From contig NZ_AJYQ02000111.1 in NCBI RefSeq assembly GCF_000287055.2, positions 1-64,000 on the forward strand: a stretch of 64,000 bases of DNA. The letters run 5' to 3'. This DNA is from Vibrio genomosp. F10 str. ZF-129. Its GTDB lineage: Bacteria > Pseudomonadota > Gammaproteobacteria > Enterobacterales > Vibrionaceae. The notes under the pieces were generated by a model, which was given only the letters and a program-made list of their open reading frames with translations, searched no databases and had not been told where the DNA came from. Below are positions 56,064-63,953 of the stretch, one piece after another; position 1 is the stretch's first letter, and each line of letters starts with the position of its first letter. The translations under genes were made by a program, and so were the position numbers.

Positions 56064-56456
56064 ATGCTTAGTAAAACAACCATTGCTAGCGTGTCTTTGT
56101 TTTGCGCGCTTTTATTACCCAATGTCGCGATGTCAGACTCCAACACAAATGGTCATGACCTCGTTCAAGATGAGTACAAAGAAGGTGCTCGTATCGAGTT
56201 CGATGAAGACCAAGATGAAGTGTATACAGCAGTAAAAGAGGGCTTGATACTGCCTTTTTCTGACCTTTACGATGCCATTGAATCACAACTGCACGGTCGC
56301 GTCATCAAAGTTGAATTAGAAGAAGACGACGATGAATGGATCTACGAGTTAAAGTTGGTTCATAATGACAACGTAATCAAAGTAGAATACAACGCCACCA
56401 CTCTAGAAATGTTAGAGATAAAGGGCCGCAATCTGCAAGATGTGATCAAGAAATAA
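56064..56456 (+). CDS. Exported PepSY-domain protein
   Basis: This 130-residue protein has a signal peptide (IASVSLFCALLLPNVAMSDS, cleavage near residue 23), an acidic middle part, and a PepSY-like domain from about residue 62 to the end (PFSDLYDAIESQLHGRVIKV, then VEYNATTLEMLEIKGR). PepSY domains occur in protease inhibitors and in periplasmic regulators. It is located 28 bp before a response regulator gene on the same strand, so it may serve as a periplasmic modulator or target of the two-component system. Function is inferred from position only. Confidence 0.75.
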   Translation: MLSKTTIASVSLFCALLLPNVAMSDSNTNGHDLVQDEYKEGARIEFDEDQDEVYTAVKEGLILPFSDLYDAIESQLHGRVIKVELEEDDDEWIYELKLVHNDNVIKVEYNATTLEMLEIKGRNLQDVIKK

Positions 56457-56484
56457 AAACGACATAAACACAACGTGGTGACCT

Positions 56485-57144
56485 ATGAAAATCTTAGTGG
56501 TTGAAGACGACCCTCGTCTTGGCGAACAAATTATTGAAACACTTGAATCAGCAGATTGGGTGCCAGAGCTTTCTCAAGACGGCATTGACGCATTATACCG
56601 AGCAACATCTGAGCCGTGGGATGCCATTGTTCTCGATCTTGGCCTGCCAAAACTTGATGGTTTAACAGTTTTAAAAGGCATCCGAGATGAAAACATCAAT
56701 ACGCCAGTTGTTATCTTAAGCGCACGAGACACCTTGAGCCAGCGGGTAGAAGGATTAAACGCCGGTGCTGACGACTACTTAACCAAGCCCTTTGAAATGG
56801 TTGAGTTAATTGCTCGCATTCGTGCACAACTGCGTCGAGCATCAGGCAATGCGTCGCCTATTCAACAAATTGGCGACCTAAGCTTAGACACTCGCAGTTC
56901 AAAAGTGCTTTGGCAAGGACAAGCCGTCAGCCTGACTGCCCTAGAATATAAAGTCGTTGCCTATTTTATGCATAACGCAGATAAGGTGATTTCACGAACT
57001 GAATTGGTGGAGCATATTTATAAACAAGATTTTGACCGTGACTCAAATACCGTTGAAGTCTTTATTGGACGAATTCGTAAAAAGATTGCCCCTAAGATCA
57101 TAAAAACAGTGCGTGGATTAGGCTACCAACTGAATTGTGAGTAA
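56485..57144 (+). CDS. OmpR/PhoP-type response regulator
   Basis: This 219-residue regulator has a receiver domain with phosphoacceptor Asp51 in VLDLGLPKLDG, the acidic pair in VVEDDPRLG, Thr/Ser in VILSARD and Lys in YLTKPFEM. The C-terminal winged-helix DNA-binding domain reads LTALEYKVVAYFMHN and later VFIGRIRKKIAPKIIKTVRG. It is closest in my memory to the PhoP/QseB group, and vibrios carry a PhoP-PhoQ-like pair next to rplY. It lies between the PepSY gene and a histidine kinase gene, so all three probably form an operon. Target genes cannot be told from the window. Confidence 0.9.
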   Translation: MKILVVEDDPRLGEQIIETLESADWVPELSQDGIDALYRATSEPWDAIVLDLGLPKLDGLTVLKGIRDENINTPVVILSARDTLSQRVEGLNAGADDYLTKPFEMVELIARIRAQLRRASGNASPIQQIGDLSLDTRSSKVLWQGQAVSLTALEYKVVAYFMHNADKVISRTELVEHIYKQDFDRDSNTVEVFIGRIRKKIAPKIIKTVRGLGYQLNCE

Positions 57145-57207
57145 TGATGTTAATATGCCCACATCGGTTAACCACCTCTTTATCATCAATGACATTAAGA
57201 GCGTATC

Positions 57208-58566
57208 GTGCCTAAGCTAGCCTCTCCATCCAAGAAAAACCTTAAGAACATCAGCCTTAAGAGCCGTTTGCTTCTCGCCGCGGCTTTTTGGCTTGGCGCG
57301 ATGATTTTGGCCGCAGGCCTTGGCATTCCTAAGCTCGTTAAAGACTACCTTACTGATGATATAAAGCAGCAACTCAGCCTTGCTATGGATGAACTCACCG
57401 CCAACATTGAAACCGATACCAATGGCAATTTAGTGATGCTGAGCAGACTTTCAGATCCTCGGTTTTATCAGCCATATAGTGGTCTATACTGGACAGCCAA
57501 AACAACCGATAAGACATTGCGTTCTCGCTCCCTTTGGGACAAAAGCCTCTCATTCAAAAAGAAGCCATTAGGTCTCACGGTGACTGGCGCAAAGAATGAA
57601 AAACTCATCTATATTGCTCGCTCTGTGTATTTGCCCGATCTCAGTGTACCCGTAACCATCACCATCGGTGTTGATGAAGCGCCTCTAGTATCAACAGTCC
57701 AACAAATCACAAGGGAAATCTGGTTGATTTTGTCATTGCTCTTTGTGGGTATCTTGCTGTTGATCGGGATTCAAGTCAGTTGGTCACTATTGCCATTAAA
57801 TAGGATGCAACGAGAATTAGTGTTACTTCGAAACGGTGAACAACAATCTTTAGGGGACAATTATCCGAAAGAAGTGTCCCCACTTGTGTCAGATTTGAAC
57901 GCCTTACTGTTTCACTATCAGGAATTACTTGAACGGGCGCGCAATCACGCTGGTAATTTGTCTCATGCGCTTAAAACGCCTTTGTCTGTGCTCAAGAATG
58001 AAGTTGAAACACTACCCAAAAAAGATGCCGAAAAATTCTCACAACCGATCCATCAGATTCAAAATCATATTGAATACCATTTAGGCCGCGCTCGAATGGC
58101 TGGTTCTATGAATATTCTGTCGGTCAAATCAAACCCAAGCGAGCGTGTTGACGCAATTTCAATGGCCTTTGATAAAGTGTATGCCCACAGAGACATAACA
58201 CTCATCAATGAACTTGATTCCGAGATTGAAGTTTCAGTAGAAACCGCCGATCTCGATGAAATGATCGGGAACCTTCTTGAAAATGGGTACAAATGGGCGG
58301 GTAGCATTATCAGAGTTCACTCCCAAAGCGTTGATCGTAACCATGTCACTCTTATCATCGAAGATGATGGGCCTGGGATCCCTGAAGAAAAACTTGATCT
58401 TGTTACCAAACGTGGGGTGAGGCTCGATGAAACAACACCAGGCACAGGTCTTGGGCTTAATATAGTAAGCGAAATGGCCCACAGTTACCGAGGAAACGTC
58501 ACCTTGTCGAAAAGCGCCATGGGAGGCTTGAAAGCAGCCTTAACATTGAATATTTCACATCCGTAA
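57208..58566 (+). CDS. PhoQ-type sensor histidine kinase
   Basis: The 452-residue kinase has helix 1 near residues 18-40, a periplasmic sensor domain of about 130 residues, helix 2 near 170-192 and a HAMP-like linker. The DHp domain follows with His253 in NLSHALKTPLSVLKNEV, and then the ATPase domain: N box NLLENGYKWAG, G1 EDDGPGIPEEKL, G2 GTGLGLNIVSEMAH. The sensor part lacks an acidic cluster as obvious as in E. coli PhoQ, so the stimulus is uncertain. It starts with GTG at 57208, with AAGAG six bases before; a stop codon in frame just upstream excludes a longer form. Confidence 0.9.
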   Translation: MPKLASPSKKNLKNISLKSRLLLAAAFWLGAMILAAGLGIPKLVKDYLTDDIKQQLSLAMDELTANIETDTNGNLVMLSRLSDPRFYQPYSGLYWTAKTTDKTLRSRSLWDKSLSFKKKPLGLTVTGAKNEKLIYIARSVYLPDLSVPVTITIGVDEAPLVSTVQQITREIWLILSLLFVGILLLIGIQVSWSLLPLNRMQRELVLLRNGEQQSLGDNYPKEVSPLVSDLNALLFHYQELLERARNHAGNLSHALKTPLSVLKNEVETLPKKDAEKFSQPIHQIQNHIEYHLGRARMAGSMNILSVKSNPSERVDAISMAFDKVYAHRDITLINELDSEIEVSVETADLDEMIGNLLENGYKWAGSIIRVHSQSVDRNHVTLIIEDDGPGIPEEKLDLVTKRGVRLDETTPGTGLGLNIVSEMAHSYRGNVTLSKSAMGGLKAALTLNISHP

Positions 58567-58718
58567 CTTGGTCTCAGTAACCAGCCTGAGGCACAGATAA
58601 AATACATTGGAATATGATATCGAAACTCTATACCAAGGCTTATGAAGCTTCAACTGAACGATATCTAATCAAACGCTGAAATTACGCTAAGTTAACGCCT
58701 TAAAATCAAGGTAGGCTC

Positions 58719-58747
58719 TTGCTCGAAAACAAAGAGAATGATAGTAT
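58719..58747 (+). promoter_or_regulatory. Promoter of rplY
   Basis: TTGCTC (58719-58724) and TAGTAT (58742-58747) are 17 bases apart, giving a start near 58754 and a leader of about 95 bases. Confidence 0.55.
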
Positions 58748-58763
58748 CCGCGCTCGTTTGAAA

Positions 58764-58777
58764 GTAACTTCGGTTAC
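58764..58777 (+). other. UUCG-capped hairpin in the rplY leader
   Basis: GTAAC-TTCG-GTTAC forms a 5-bp stem closed by a UUCG tetraloop, early in the rplY 5' UTR. E. coli L25 limits its own synthesis at the mRNA level, so a role in autoregulation is possible but unproved. Confidence 0.5.
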
Positions 58778-58849
58778 GGTTGAATGTAAGCGCATCACAA
58801 GGTCGCATTGTGTTGTGATATTTAATGTTTACTAATTGAGAGTAAAACT

Positions 58850-59128
58850 ATGAAATTTGAAGCAGTAGTACGTACTGAACTAGGTAAAGGTGCGAGCCGC
58901 CGCCTACGTCACGCTGGTAAATTCCCAGCTGTAATCTACGGTGGTGAAGCACCAGCAGTATCTATCGAACTTGTTCACTCTGACGTGATCAACCAAATGG
59001 ATAAGCCTGAATTCTACGAAGCAATCACTCTAGTGGTTGACGGCGCTGAAGTTAAGGTTAAGCCGCAAGACGTTCAACGTCACGCGTTCAAGCCTAAAGT
59101 TGAGCACATGGACTTCATCCGTATCTAA
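58850..59128 (+). CDS. rplY: 50S ribosomal protein L25
   Basis: L25 binds 5S rRNA in the central protuberance. The 92-residue short form matches the E. coli protein (94), unlike the longer CTC type: [20 protein letters not shown] near the start, FPAVIYGG, and the end [12 protein letters not shown] are typical. Codon use is that of a highly expressed gene (for example GGT, CGT, CCA). A clear promoter and terminator make it a single-gene unit. It marks the left border of the accessory segment. Confidence 0.97.
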   Translation: MKFEAVVRTELGKGASRRLRHAGKFPAVIYGGEAPAVSIELVHSDVINQMDKPEFYEAITLVVDGAEVKVKPQDVQRHAFKPKVEHMDFIRI

Positions 59129-59215
59129 TTCCCTACCAAGGAATTGATTGGATAACTCCAAGCCTTCTGCATAGATAAGATAATCGACCTTACCATTCGA
59201 TAGTCTAAAAATTCG

Positions 59216-59246
59216 AAACCCCGATGCTACCAACATCGGGGTTTCA
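59216..59246 (+). terminator. Intrinsic terminator after rplY
   Basis: AAACCCCGATG pairs perfectly with CATCGGGGTTT around CTACCAA; the T run is short. Confidence 0.8.
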
Positions 59247-59746
59247 CCGTTTTTAACGGTCTAAAATCTTCCAATTTCCCATTCAAGCTACTGAAATACC
59301 TGTAGAACCTACCGTTAATATATAACCCTATTCATTCTGGGTGGATTAAAGGTGGACGAAAGGTGGACTTATACAGTAGTTCTTCTAGTAACAAATCTTA
59401 GATTGATTTTAAGCCAAATTCAAATGTCTCAGCTGCAAATAGCGCTCTAGCTAGCTCAGTTGTACCCCATTATCATTTAGCTAATTATGTTGACTGCAGC
59501 CCTCATGCAATATGTGTAGTGGTCTAGTTTGTCTAATCCAAAGACGTAGGTTGATCTCCGTCTGTAGCTTCACCTTTTTACAGGACGTGGGGGCCATGAA
59601 GCTTAATTGTTTTGGGCTCTCTCTCCTAAAGGTGTAACTAGGTTTCTAGTGCGAGTTATTAGGTGCCTTTTCCATCGCATCTTTTTCAATCCTAACTCCA
59701 GGATGAATTTTTAGCCTTTACAATGTCCTCTCCACTGGAGAACAAG
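59247..59746. other. Non-coding start of the accessory segment
   Basis: About 500 bp without a supported gene. It begins with the 11-bp repeats at 59340 and otherwise shows many stops in every frame and no terminator or promoter that stands out. Confidence 0.5.
59340..59372. repeat. 11-bp tandem repeat
   Basis: Units GGTGGATTAAA, GGTGGACGAAA and GGTGGACTTAT follow each other; seven to ten positions are conserved. Short direct repeats near an integrase element could be arm-type recombinase sites, but this is a guess. Confidence 0.6.
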
Positions 59747-60109
59747 ATGAACCTAAATGAATTTGAACGTCAACATTTATTAGCGAAGGGAGTACATCGT
59801 AATTCCGTTAAACCCTATCCTTATCTTTTAAGTAAGTACGTCACACATAACACCATGCCAAGAGTGTTTGAAAACCCTTATGTATTTTGGGTTAAACAGG
59901 CGTTTGTATTATCGTTTTATTGGTTTTTTTTGATGTGGCTTCTTGTTTGGGAAAGAACACTAGAGCCTACAACTACCCAAGTTATAGCCTCTTTGTTTGT
60001 TGGAACTGCCTGCGCCACAATAGATGTTTATCATATTGTTTCAGCTCAAAAACTTACTGGTACAAGAGATTGGCAGCAATGGAGAGAGGATAACTATCCC
60101 CAGTCATGA
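59747..60109 (+). CDS. Small membrane protein, DUF6404-like
   Basis: This 120-residue protein has a soluble N-terminal part (MNLNEFERQHLLAKGVHRNS) and two hydrophobic helices near residues 62-82 (VLSFYWFFLMWLLVWE) and 90-110 (VIASLFVGTACATIDVYHIV). It resembles small DUF6404-type proteins that occur in many copies in vibrio accessory DNA, but I am not certain. I start at ATG 59747, with GGAG six bases upstream, rather than at 59723. Function unknown. Confidence 0.6.
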   Translation: MNLNEFERQHLLAKGVHRNSVKPYPYLLSKYVTHNTMPRVFENPYVFWVKQAFVLSFYWFFLMWLLVWERTLEPTTTQVIASLFVGTACATIDVYHIVSAQKLTGTRDWQQWREDNYPQS

Positions 60110-60218
60110 GGTAGCTGGCTTTTGCCCCATTGTAAGTTACGTGAAGCGTCTGCTTGACCTACTTTTTGTTATGAGTGAAAGTGGCTGAAGATGCCTGTTT
60201 TTTTAACTTGTTGTTGAT

Positions 60219-60932
60219 ATGAAAACTAGTTTAAGTATTCGCACTTACACAAAGCACTTTAGTAGCCATGTTCACGATAGCTATCATCAACTGGTACTGC
60301 CTATTCAAGGCAATATTAATATTGATATGAATGGTTTCTTGGGTAAGGTGAGTGTCGGTGAATGCGTGGTGATCCCAAAAGGAATAGCACATGGATTTAC
60401 TGCTGATGAAGCCGCACGATTCATTGTAGCTGATTATGGTCAACTTCCTTCACATTTGATCAGTGAGGAGTTAGCCGTTTTTTCAACCTCTCCCCCTTTG
60501 TTGAGCTTTCTTCACTTTGTTGAAAAGCAACTTGAATATCAGGTGGATAATCAAATTGAAGCCTCTATAGTCAATATTTTTACTTTATTGCTGGGACAGC
60601 AAGAGTTGTCTCGAACGAGCGATCCACGAATTCGTGCAGTGCAGAACATGATCAGCAAACGGCTAGCCGAGCCTCTAACTATTCAATCGCTTGCTAAGGC
60701 TATATATCTTAGTCCAACCCAGTTCAAGAAGCTTTTTAAAGAAAACATAGGAATGAGTGTGTTCAAATACATCACTGAGCAACGTATGGAAAAGGCTAAG
60801 GCACTGCTAACCCATACTGACTTACCTGTGCAGTTAATAGCTGAACGAGTAGGATACAGTGACCTTTCAGCTTTTAGTCGACGTTTTTCCACCTACTATG
60901 GAATGTCACCAAGAGCGTTCGCTCGTTCTTGA
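60219..60932 (+). CDS. AraC family transcriptional regulator
   Basis: This 237-residue regulator has an N-terminal cupin-like sensing domain (HDSYHQLVLPIQGNI, VIPKGIAHGF) and a C-terminal pair of helix-turn-helix motifs from about residue 137 (LTIQSLAKAIYLSPTQFKKL and LIAERVGYSDLSAFSRRFST, then YYGMSPRAF). It lies 102 bp before an EamA-type transporter on the same strand, which it probably controls. No ribosome-binding site is evident before the ATG. That transporter is frameshifted, so the regulator may have lost its main target. Confidence 0.87.
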   Translation: MKTSLSIRTYTKHFSSHVHDSYHQLVLPIQGNINIDMNGFLGKVSVGECVVIPKGIAHGFTADEAARFIVADYGQLPSHLISEELAVFSTSPPLLSFLHFVEKQLEYQVDNQIEASIVNIFTLLLGQQELSRTSDPRIRAVQNMISKRLAEPLTIQSLAKAIYLSPTQFKKLFKENIGMSVFKYITEQRMEKAKALLTHTDLPVQLIAERVGYSDLSAFSRRFSTYYGMSPRAFARS

Positions 60933-61034
60933 GTTGGTCTATTTAAGCAACTATTGCGTCCTTTTAGCAAATACATGATGTGATTAATCGCCTAATATTT
61001 CTGCCTTGTTATCAGTTCCTCGGTAGATATATTT

Positions 61035-61930
61035 ATGTTGTACAATCGCTATACTTCCTATCAGCTCGGCATTTTCTCGATACTGTTTGCTTCAATCTTA
61101 TGGGGCACTACTGGCACAGTCGCTAGTTTAGCTCCAGATATCAGTTCTCTGGCAATAGGTGCTTTTCAATGGGGGTTGGTGGGCTTTTTCAAGTCGCACT
61201 GTCTCGCAAGCAACTTCGACATGATTTCAAAAAGATTCTGAATCATAAGAGGAAATTGGCGATTAGTGCAATTGCTTTAGCTGCTTATCCATTAGCATTT
61301 TATTCCTCCATGAGGCTGGCTGGTGTCGCAATTGGTACCGTGATTTCTATTGCTACAGCACCGTTTTTTGCGGTTTTACTTGAGTGTCTATTTAGCAAAG
61401 GTAAAAACATCACGAAAAAATGGTTGCTAAGCTTCTCTGTCGGAATTGCAGGCATCATGTTGTTAGTTTTCTCAGAGTCATCTGCAACCGATACAGTCAG
61501 TAACTTAAGACTGATTGGCATCTTGTTGGGTCTTATGGCGGGTTTATTTTATGCCGTCTATTCATGGGTTGCTAAAACACTCATTGAACAGGGTGTCGAA
61601 TCCCAATCGGCTTTAGGCTGTATTTTTGGTTTTGGTTCATTAATTTTGCTCCCAACACTTTTGGTCACTGGCGAAAACCTTTTTGCATCAACAACCAATA
61701 TTCTGGTAGTTGGCTATATGGCTTTGATTCCAATGGGTTTAGGTTATATTGCTTATGGATTTGGCCTAAGGTTTGTGACCGCAAGCAGTGCAAGTTTGAT
61801 TACGCTTTTTGAGCCTGTTGTAGCAGCAGCTTTAGCTGTGGTGGTGGTTGGTGAGTCGATACCGCTGCTTGGTTGGAGTGGTATCGGTTTAATCCTCATT
61901 TGTTTGTTGATTCAAGTAAAAGACAGTTAG
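61035..61930 (+). pseudogene. EamA/DMT family transporter, frameshifted
   Basis: Two reading frames together make a complete ten-helix DMT transporter of about 298 residues. Frame 1 from ATG 61035 gives FSILFASILWGTTGTVASLA up to LAIGAFQ. From about 61169 the sequence continues in the frame one base back, MGVGGLFQVALSRKQLRHDF, through to the second EamA repeat (ILLGLMAGLFYAVYSWVAKT) and the end at 61930. The break falls at TTTTCAATGGGGG (61163-61175) and fits loss of one base. Without it the protein would read on without a gap. Frame 1 alone stops at 61241. A slip at the G run or a sequencing error are alternatives to a true pseudogene. Confidence 0.8.
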
Positions 61931-62137
61931 CCACCCACGAACAAATACTCATGGATACTATCATGCCTAATTGTGTCCTATGTTAAGCATTAGGCTGACT
62001 ACTAAAGTGGTTTGATGGCTCTATATCGAGCCGCACCACGAAATTAGACACCTTACCAAGCGATTTTCCAATACCTAGAATTATTCGCATGTTACTAAAG
62101 TAGCAAAGTCGCTAACTCAGAAATGTCCAAAAACAAG

Positions 62138-62470
62138 TTAAGCAGGCCCACAAGTAACTGCGTCAATTAAGCCCTGAAATGCTCCTGGATCAGCTTTGAT
62201 TTCATTAAAAGCGGCTAAATAGCAATCTTTCTTAGTTGAATACATGAGATCAAAACCAGTCTGTATTGATGTTTCAATTGAAGCCCACTCTTCTAGAAAC
62301 ACAGCGAGTGGTAGCTGCCGGTTTGTCTCAATAAACACAAGACCAATCAAAGTTACCTCTCTCACCAGAGAAAACTGTTTGGCATAGTTGATTTGTATCT
62401 CCGCTTCTAGCTCAACGATTAAACTTTCTCTGATATTTTTAATTGCCCAATCACCCAAACTTAGACTCAT
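62138..62470 (-). CDS. Hypothetical protein in accessory segment
   Basis: This 110-residue protein is soluble, largely helical in appearance (SLGDWAIKNIRESLIVELEA, then FLEEWASIETSIQTGFDLMY), with no signal peptide and two cysteines. I recognise no family. GGTGGGG lies just before the ATG, which supports translation. It stands alone between the broken transporter and the integrase. Function unknown. Confidence 0.5.
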   Translation of the reverse strand: MSLSLGDWAIKNIRESLIVELEAEIQINYAKQFSLVREVTLIGLVFIETNRQLPLAVFLEEWASIETSIQTGFDLMYSTKKDCYLAAFNEIKADPGAFQGLIDAVTCGPA

Positions 62471-62680
62471 ACCAACCCCACCTATTTGATTAATCAGCGC
62501 ACATAAAAACCCATACAGCGCTTATTTACATGGTGCTTTACTACCCACCTAGACTCAACAGTTCAGCCTAGCTTACAGCTAAATACTCAGTGCAAACTCA
62601 CAAATTTATTAAAGACGTTTTATAAGAGATAGGTTCGTTACATGGCAAGTGTCGCATCACAAGCATAATGAGCAGTAACA

Positions 62681-62705
62681 AAGGCTTTCGAATTTCGAAA
62701 GCCTT
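62681..62705 (-). terminator. Hairpin after the integrase gene
   Basis: AAGGCTTTCGA pairs perfectly over 11 bases with TCGAAAGCCTT around ATT, 12 bp past the integrase stop. The minus-strand tail TGTTACTG is T-poor, so termination is probable but weak. Confidence 0.55.
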
Positions 62706-62716
62706 CTTGGTTAGGG

Positions 62717-63580
62717 CTATCGCCCCAGATACACAGCAGTTACTTCTTCTCTAGCGTGTCCTAATTCGCTTGATATTGTCATTCTGGCTTCATAGTCAAT
62801 GCGTTTCTCTTCGCCAGTCAGCCCTCTAGTGGATGCACCACCGGCTGCGGGGGCCATATTTCCTGTCAGCTCAAGATACCTAGCATGCGTGTAAGCATGC
62901 CTTAAACCATGGGCTTTATTCAGTCCCATTTTTATACATGCTCGCTCGTACCGCTTCATTTGAGTCACGTACTTAAACTTAGGAGGAATCAGTGACCCAT
63001 CCCCCACCCACTTTTTCACTTCATCTATTAATTTCCGCTGCTCTAGAGTGAGTATTGGAATGCTTCTCGGTCTAGCGCCTTTTGTTTTAACTAACAGTAG
63101 ATGGCTACCTCTATCTGCAATCTTTAGCTGTATTTTCATACATTCCTCTCTGCGTAGCCCAAATGCCGCTTGCAAGCGAAAGCTAGCCTCTAGGTAACAA
63201 TCATTCAAATTGCTGAGCTTATCTTTAACTAGGTAGCAGGACTTATTCTGGTTAGTTACGTATTGTCGATTTTCAATGCCAAGTAAAGCATTGCTTTTCG
63301 GTATCAAGCCTGGTTTTCCAATTTTCTCAGCTAGCCACCGAAAATGTGTCATTCTAGTTTTGATAGTGCCAGCAGCGAGGCGCTGAGACTTCCAGTGTTC
63401 TACTAGTTTCTCAATGTGTTTTCGGCCTAGGTTTCGCAATTCAAGCTTCCTAAAGCCGAGCTCTTTAAGTTGCCTATCCACCAACTTAAGAATTTTTTTT
63501 CGCTCTGCCTGAGTCGCCTTTGACCCATCTAAGTTACGGTGTAGAAGTTGTTTTATTTGATAATAGAAATTTGTCGCCAT
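62717..63580 (-). CDS. Tyrosine recombinase/integrase (Integrase_1 type)
   Basis: This 287-residue recombinase has a SAM-like core-binding domain (YYQIKQLLHRNLDGSKATQ at the N-terminus, RMTHFRWLAEKIGK near residue 78). Its catalytic domain shows every key residue: Arg143 in AFGLRREE, Lys165 in VKTKGARPR, His224 and Arg227 in AHGLRHAY, His275 in ELGHAREE, and nucleophile Tyr284 in VYLGR. The APAAGG...GLTGEEKRIDYEAR stretch is typical of the Integrase_1 group found on islands and conjugative elements. I start at ATG 63580 with AGAGGTG upstream. No excisionase gene is visible within the window. Confidence 0.88.
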   Translation of the reverse strand: MATNFYYQIKQLLHRNLDGSKATQAERKKILKLVDRQLKELGFRKLELRNLGRKHIEKLVEHWKSQRLAAGTIKTRMTHFRWLAEKIGKPGLIPKSNALLGIENRQYVTNQNKSCYLVKDKLSNLNDCYLEASFRLQAAFGLRREECMKIQLKIADRGSHLLLVKTKGARPRSIPILTLEQRKLIDEVKKWVGDGSLIPPKFKYVTQMKRYERACIKMGLNKAHGLRHAYTHARYLELTGNMAPAAGGASTRGLTGEEKRIDYEARMTISSELGHAREEVTAVYLGR

Positions 63581-63602
63581 GTGAACACCTCTAATTTTAA
63601 TG

Positions 63603-63631
63603 GAAAAAAGAGCCACTTTGATTAGTGGCTC
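63603..63631 (-). terminator. Terminator-like hairpin upstream of the integrase
   Basis: GAGCCACT (63610) pairs perfectly with AGTGGCTC (63624) around TTTGAT-like bases. On the minus strand it is followed by TTTTTTCC. It would end transcripts entering from the right, about 25 bp before the integrase start, and may keep int expression low. Confidence 0.65.
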
Positions 63632-63863
63632 GTGCTTTTGTCATTTCAAGGTTCTTATTTCATGGGTGCAGTAGTAGGTATCATTGCGAGTTTTGATTAG
63701 TGTTATTGCTCCCGTTCATTTCGACAGAACGCCTATCACTTCAATGAAGTTATTCGGTACTAGAGCTGGACTACTGCGCGGCCAGAAATTCCGAACAATT
63801 GAATGACTGTAAGCCATGTGCAATTGCTAATTCCCAGAAGCCTGTAAGGCATTTGAGATAAGA

Positions 63864-63953
63864 ATGCGCTGGTTATTAAAGAAGTATCTACGTTTAGTAG
63901 TCTTTGCAGCGACAGCTGCTTTTAATTTCTCTTTCATTATTGTCTCAATCTAA
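63864..63953 (+). CDS. Possible 29-residue membrane peptide
   Basis: ATG at 63864 opens a 29-codon frame: MRWLLKKYLRLVVFAATAAF, then NFSFIIVSI and TAA. A basic N-terminus and one hydrophobic helix are the form of small membrane peptides, including type I toxins. GAGATAAGA before the ATG is a weak ribosome-binding site. Very short, so chance is a real alternative. Confidence 0.3.
   Translation: MRWLLKKYLRLVVFAATAAFNFSFIIVSI

Noticed and set aside
61169-61930. The second part of the EamA gene as a complete gene of its own
   Set aside because: It lacks the first transmembrane helix, which is present just upstream in the other frame, and the ATG has no ribosome-binding site.
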